DNA of 64,000 nucleotides from Chryseobacterium sp. ZHDP1 (lineage in GTDB: Bacteria; Bacteroidota; Bacteroidia; Flavobacteriales; Weeksellaceae): assembly GCF_018603435.1 (NCBI RefSeq), contig NZ_CP075682.1, positions 4,278,001 through 4,342,000 on the forward strand. The letters are read 5' to 3'. How positions within the stretch are numbered: position 1 is the first letter of the stretch; each line of letters begins with the position of its first letter. The notes beneath the pieces are model-generated. The model did not search any database. It was not told where the DNA came from and saw nothing but the letters and a program-made list of their open reading frames with translations. The position numbers were made by a program, and so were the translations under genes. Shown in pieces: positions 61,301 to 64,000 of the stretch.

Positions 61301-63819
61301 ATCCCGTCAAACGTCCGGCTTTCAGCTTTGACAGCATATTTCTCCCATATATGCAAATTCTTACGGTCGCACTTTACTGAAAAGTCATCGGAGCTTTCAG
61401 AGTAATGAACGAGTACGTCCGTATCAAAAAGATGTGAAGCAAATCGGGCATAAATACCTGTGGGTATCCAGCGTTCGCCCAAATTAAAATCGAGTTCCTC
61501 AAATTCGATACGCCTTGGTCGGGCTTCTTCTATGACTGTAAGGCTTGCTTTGGCTTCGGCATCATCGGGATTGCGTTCGAGATACGCTTTGACCTCTTGG
61601 GCTTTTTCTACTACGTTACCTGCAATCCAGCGTTCGGATATTTCATATTCCTTTTGCAGAGGATTGTAATAGATACGACCGTGTAAGGCTTCTTTTAAAG
61701 CATCGTCCGTCATACCGCTGATTTCGGACATATAGTCCAAATCCACGCTTCCGTATTTGTTCAGCGAAGCCGCTAACGCTTCTTCGGGATTGTCCGTTGC
61801 TATTGTTAAGGTGGAGAAACTTACAGGACGGCTGAATATATCCGCTTTGTGTACCACGCCACCAACGACACGTTCCAAATAAGGGATTTCCTTACCGGAG
61901 CTATCCGTTTTGATGAGCTTGACATTATCGGCACTGTTGAGATTGCCGTACCTTTTGACAAAGGCATCGTAAAGGCGGTTAAGGGTTTCCCGTTCTTCCT
62001 TGTATTCGGTCTGAAACTTTGCCTCTTTATTATAAAGGTCTTGGTAAACATCACGTACAGCAATGTACGCTTCGGCTCTTGCTTTCTGTAAGGTCGGTAA
62101 CTGCAAAGGGTGGAAAACTGCCGTACCGTCTGATGTATCTACATCTTGCAGATAACCCACCCAACCATTATCCACCACAAGGCAATCGTTACGGTGGAAC
62201 GATTGCAGTTTATCACTATACGGAGCAGGTTCGGGAATGGTATCGGGAACGGCTGGTTGAGCAGCTTGGCCATTCCCACCCAAACCTGAAAACAGGTCGC
62301 CGATAGCTTCCTGTTTTTTGCCGTTGGCTGATGTATTTCCATTAGTGGCTCTATTAGTAATAAGAGGTTTATAAGGTTGCTGCATCGAACTGAACAGGTC
62401 GGGCTGGCGACCTATTGTACCTCTTCTTTTTTTCGTGCTTTGTCTTTTGGTTGTTGTCGTTCTTTTGGGCGGAGCAAGAACCATTACAGGCTCGTCTATA
62501 TTTTGAAACAGGTCAAAAATGCTTAGTTGCTTTAATTCCTGCGGGCTTTCCTGATGGATTACGGGCGTGGGTACAGGTTGCGGTTTTTGCTGAATGATTA
62601 CAGGCTCAATAACCGGAGGTGTAACCTTTGGTTCAACTGGAATTTGGATAACTGGCTCATCGTCCCGTTCGCCTTTGTATAAATTCAAATTCAGGTGCCT
62701 GCCAAAATCTTCGGAAAGCATTTGTTTGAGGTCTTTGGAAATCCCTTCAACGCCGCCTTTATGCGTATAGATTAGGGCAGGTTGCCCGTAAGGGTCGGTA
62801 TCTAATTTACGGTCGGTATGCACAATTCTTGTGCTGTCCTGAAAGAGTGCATTGCCCGGTGTATTGTATTCTGTTTGGCTGCTTCGGCAAAACAGTTCTT
62901 CGGCTTCGGTCAAGTTTTGTTTTGCCGTATTCTTTTGCAGGATAATAAGGTCGCTGCCGACTTCCGTTCCTGCATATTCCGTAAACAAGTTGTTGGGTAA
63001 GCGGACAACCGAAACCAAATTATTACCCTGCATCAACGCCCTGCGTATCGGTTCGTTCTTCGGGCTGTTCAGAATGCCCTGTGAAGTAATGTAAGCCAGC
63101 AAACCGCCCTCACGGAGCATATCAGCACCTTTCAGGAAAAAGTAATTGTGTATGCTTCGGGATGCCTGTACTTTTGCACTGTCCTTGCTTCGGGAATAGG
63201 AAAGGTCGAAAACGGAAGTATCGCCAAATGGAATATTACTGGCGATTACATCAAAGCTGTTTTGTTCCTTTTCGGAGATTTCCTCAAAACCGCTTATGCG
63301 GATAGTGCTTTCGGGATACAGCTGTTTTAAAATCTTGCCTGTGAGCAAATCCTTTTCATAAGCAGTAACACTGGCTTTTTGATTTTCTGAAAAGGATTGT
63401 ATGAAAGACCCGATACCAGCGGAGGGTTCGAGGAATTTATCAATGTTCAGACCGCTTTCACGCAAAGTTGCAGAAATCGCATCTATGACCTGTGGCGGTG
63501 TATAAAAAGCCGTCAGAACAGAGCTTTTCATACTATCCACATACCTGCGGTATTGCTTTTCGTCTTCGGAATTTTCTTTGAGTAGCTGGTGGAGCTCCTG
63601 CGTAATCGGGAAAAGGTCGTGTTCAGTCTTTCTCCAATTGTTGATGTCTATTTCGTTCGCTATGGGGTTCAATACGAATTTAAGACCGCCAAATCCGCTG
63701 TATTGCATCATTAGCAGTCTTTCGCCTACGGTGGCTTGCCGTTTCTCCTTTTCCAGTTTAAAAGCAATTCGCAGGGCATCAATGTTCTGTTGGAGATGTT
63801 GCTTTTTACTGAAGCCCAT
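58396..63819 (-). CDS. Giant N6-methylase/SF2-helicase fusion (BF0133-like)
   Basis: This 1807-aa protein has an N-terminal N6-adenine-type methylase domain with SAM motif EPSAGIGSFI (131-140) and catalytic-position NIPFGD (195-200, in place of NPPY). A Pro/Gln/Thr-rich linker spans about 390-520. The C-terminal SF2 helicase has HEVGAGKT (about 960), VDESHQF (about 1126) and RDGRAVRKGN (about 1466), and the tail is a Lys/Glu coiled coil. Such very large proteins are conserved in Bacteroidetes ICEs and plasmids; possible roles are protecting or processing the element's DNA. The sequence is uninterrupted. Confidence 0.85.
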   Translation of the reverse strand: MGFSKKQHLQQNIDALRIAFKLEKEKRQATVGERLLMMQYSGFGGLKFVLNPIANEIDINNWRKTEHDLFPITQELHQLLKENSEDEKQYRRYVDSMKSSVLTAFYTPPQVIDAISATLRESGLNIDKFLEPSAGIGSFIQSFSENQKASVTAYEKDLLTGKILKQLYPESTIRISGFEEISEKEQNSFDVIASNIPFGDTSVFDLSYSRSKDSAKVQASRSIHNYFFLKGADMLREGGLLAYITSQGILNSPKNEPIRRALMQGNNLVSVVRLPNNLFTEYAGTEVGSDLIILQKNTAKQNLTEAEELFCRSSQTEYNTPGNALFQDSTRIVHTDRKLDTDPYGQPALIYTHKGGVEGISKDLKQMLSEDFGRHLNLNLYKGERDDEPVIQIPVEPKVTPPVIEPVIIQQKPQPVPTPVIHQESPQELKQLSIFDLFQNIDEPVMVLAPPKRTTTTKRQSTKKRRGTIGRQPDLFSSMQQPYKPLITNRATNGNTSANGKKQEAIGDLFSGLGGNGQAAQPAVPDTIPEPAPYSDKLQSFHRNDCLVVDNGWVGYLQDVDTSDGTAVFHPLQLPTLQKARAEAYIAVRDVYQDLYNKEAKFQTEYKEERETLNRLYDAFVKRYGNLNSADNVKLIKTDSSGKEIPYLERVVGGVVHKADIFSRPVSFSTLTIATDNPEEALAASLNKYGSVDLDYMSEISGMTDDALKEALHGRIYYNPLQKEYEISERWIAGNVVEKAQEVKAYLERNPDDAEAKASLTVIEEARPRRIEFEELDFNLGERWIPTGIYARFASHLFDTDVLVHYSESSDDFSVKCDRKNLHIWEKYAVKAESRTFDGIALFKHALVNTTPDITKKITVGDQEVKVRDMEAIQMANTKIDEIRTAFTDWLHAQNDEFKSRLTDQYNDTFNCFVRPNYDGSHQDFPGLDRKALGIEDLYSSQKDTVWMIKLNGGAICDHEVGAGKTLVMCTAAQEMKRLGLAHKPMIIGLKSNVHEIAEAYRTAYPHAKILFPGKEDFTPQKRLRIFGDIKNNDWDCVILTHDQFGMIPQSPDIQKEILEIELDSVERNLDALQSQGKEVTRGMLAGVIKRKENLEVKLKTLQHDIENRKDDVVDFKMMGIDHLFVDESHQFKNLMFNTRHTRVAGLGNVDGSQKALNLLFAIRTIQERINADMGATFLSGTTISNSLTELYLLFKYLRPRALEKQGIHSFDAWAAIYARKTTDYEFSVANNIVAKERFRYFIKVPELAQFYSEITDYRTAKDIGIDRPNKNEVLYNIPPTPDQEDFIKKLMEFAKTGNATLLGREPLSQSEEKAKMLIATDYARKMSLDMRMVSGAYDDHPDNKASHCAANIAKYYNQYNAQKGTQFIFSDLGTYKPGEWNVYSEIKRKLVEDHGIPAHEVRFIQEAKNDKQRKELIKGMNEGKIRVLFGSTSMLGTGVNAQKRAVAVHHLDTPWRPSDLAQRDGRAVRKGNEIAKFFAENKVDVIIYAVEKSLDSYKFNLLYNKQLFIDQLKNNNLGKRTIDEGSMDEKSGMNFSEYVAILSGNTDLLDKAKIEKQVAGLESEKQAFNRSKYSAKYKLEDYTAELDKAQSRFDRMSLDWNNLQERIQKRSDGTIANPVQLDGLPPNADIKQIGAKLNQLSDKARTGGQYEEIGALYGFMLLVKTEISEKEGMDIRVNRFLVQGEGNIKYTYNNGIIAKDEKLATVNFLSALEKLPGYIEQEQKKIAEIQKDLPVLLEVVNGTWSKENRLSELKTELSAVERKIQLSITPEPKEEPAEQTEKQKETPNILESIVRTKGIHLPRGVL

Positions 63820-64000
63820 TTTCCTCTATCCATATTGCGATGGTTCCGGTTATTTCGGTATAGAGCAGGTCAAACTCATAACCGTATGCGAAATCATCGG
63901 TTAGTTCATAGCCGGAGAAAACAGGCTCGCAAACAGGAAACATTTTAAGGGAGAACGGTCGCAGTTCCTCATCTGCCATTATGGTATCAAACTCATTGCA
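63806..64000 (-). CDS. Uncharacterised protein, 3' end only
   Basis: The frame is open from the window edge and stops at 63806, giving the last 64 residues (CNEFDTIMADEELRPFSL... ending WIEENGLQ). It overlaps the start of the methylase/helicase gene by 14 nt, so the two are co-translated. The visible part has beta strands and acidic turns and no recognised motif. Confidence 0.6.
   Translation of the reverse strand, partial: CNEFDTIMADEELRPFSLKMFPVCEPVFSGYELTDDFAYGYEFDLLYTEITGTIAIWIEENGLQ

Overview
The window comes from a Bacteroidota genome, most likely Flavobacteriia (Chryseobacterium/Elizabethkingia-like) or Sphingobacteriia. The evidence is low-GC coding DNA, TAnnTTTG-type -7 promoter boxes, a complete Bacteroidetes-type tra/mob conjugation set, RteC, DUF3408/DUF4133/DUF4134/DUF4141-type transfer proteins and a TonB-dependent receptor. 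No rRNA, intact tRNA, CRISPR array or insertion sequence was recognised.

Region 1 (1-2937) holds the end of a YVTN beta-propeller gene, an unidentified gene, and a fluoride-resistance unit: a fluoride (crcB-type) riboswitch, a CLC-F fluoride exporter and a DUF190-like protein. Region 2 (2964-15383) is a probable envelope-stress regulon. It contains an OmpR-type two-component pair, an LTA-synthase-like sulfatase-fold transferase, a four-repeat membrane protein, a PepSY-like periplasmic protein, a TolC/adaptor/RND efflux set, two PAP2 lipid phosphatases and a half-size EamA transporter. Four of its start regions share one promoter/operator motif with invariant spacing. Region 3 (15384-17462) has a decayed caspase-like remnant and a large serine recombinase.

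Region 4 (about 17.7 kb to the right edge) is an integrative and conjugative element (ICE) that continues past the window. It begins with an IntDOT-like tyrosine recombinase beside a possible tRNA-3'-end attachment site. Next come ssb, a DUF932 gene, small accessory genes, a partial PRTRC cassette (E, C, B, ThiF) and a Gabija-like anti-phage pair (OLD/TOPRIM ATPase plus UvrD-like helicase) followed by a zinc-knuckle gene. A lone receiver protein and two excisionase-type HTH genes precede the leftward tra operon (traE to traQ). A mercury-resistance operon is inserted upstream of traE. Beyond it lie traD/DUF3408/ParA-type genes, an oriT-like region, mobA, mobB and mobC, a second metal-related module (Cys-rich protein, HMA protein, TonB receptor), rteC and a 1,807-residue methylase/helicase.

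The ICE carries two structures not explained by its genes. One is a set of clusters of GGC triplets spaced exactly 10 bp apart, at six places on the element. The other is a pair of long hairpins with 8-nt loops, one beside the mer module and one upstream of rteC.
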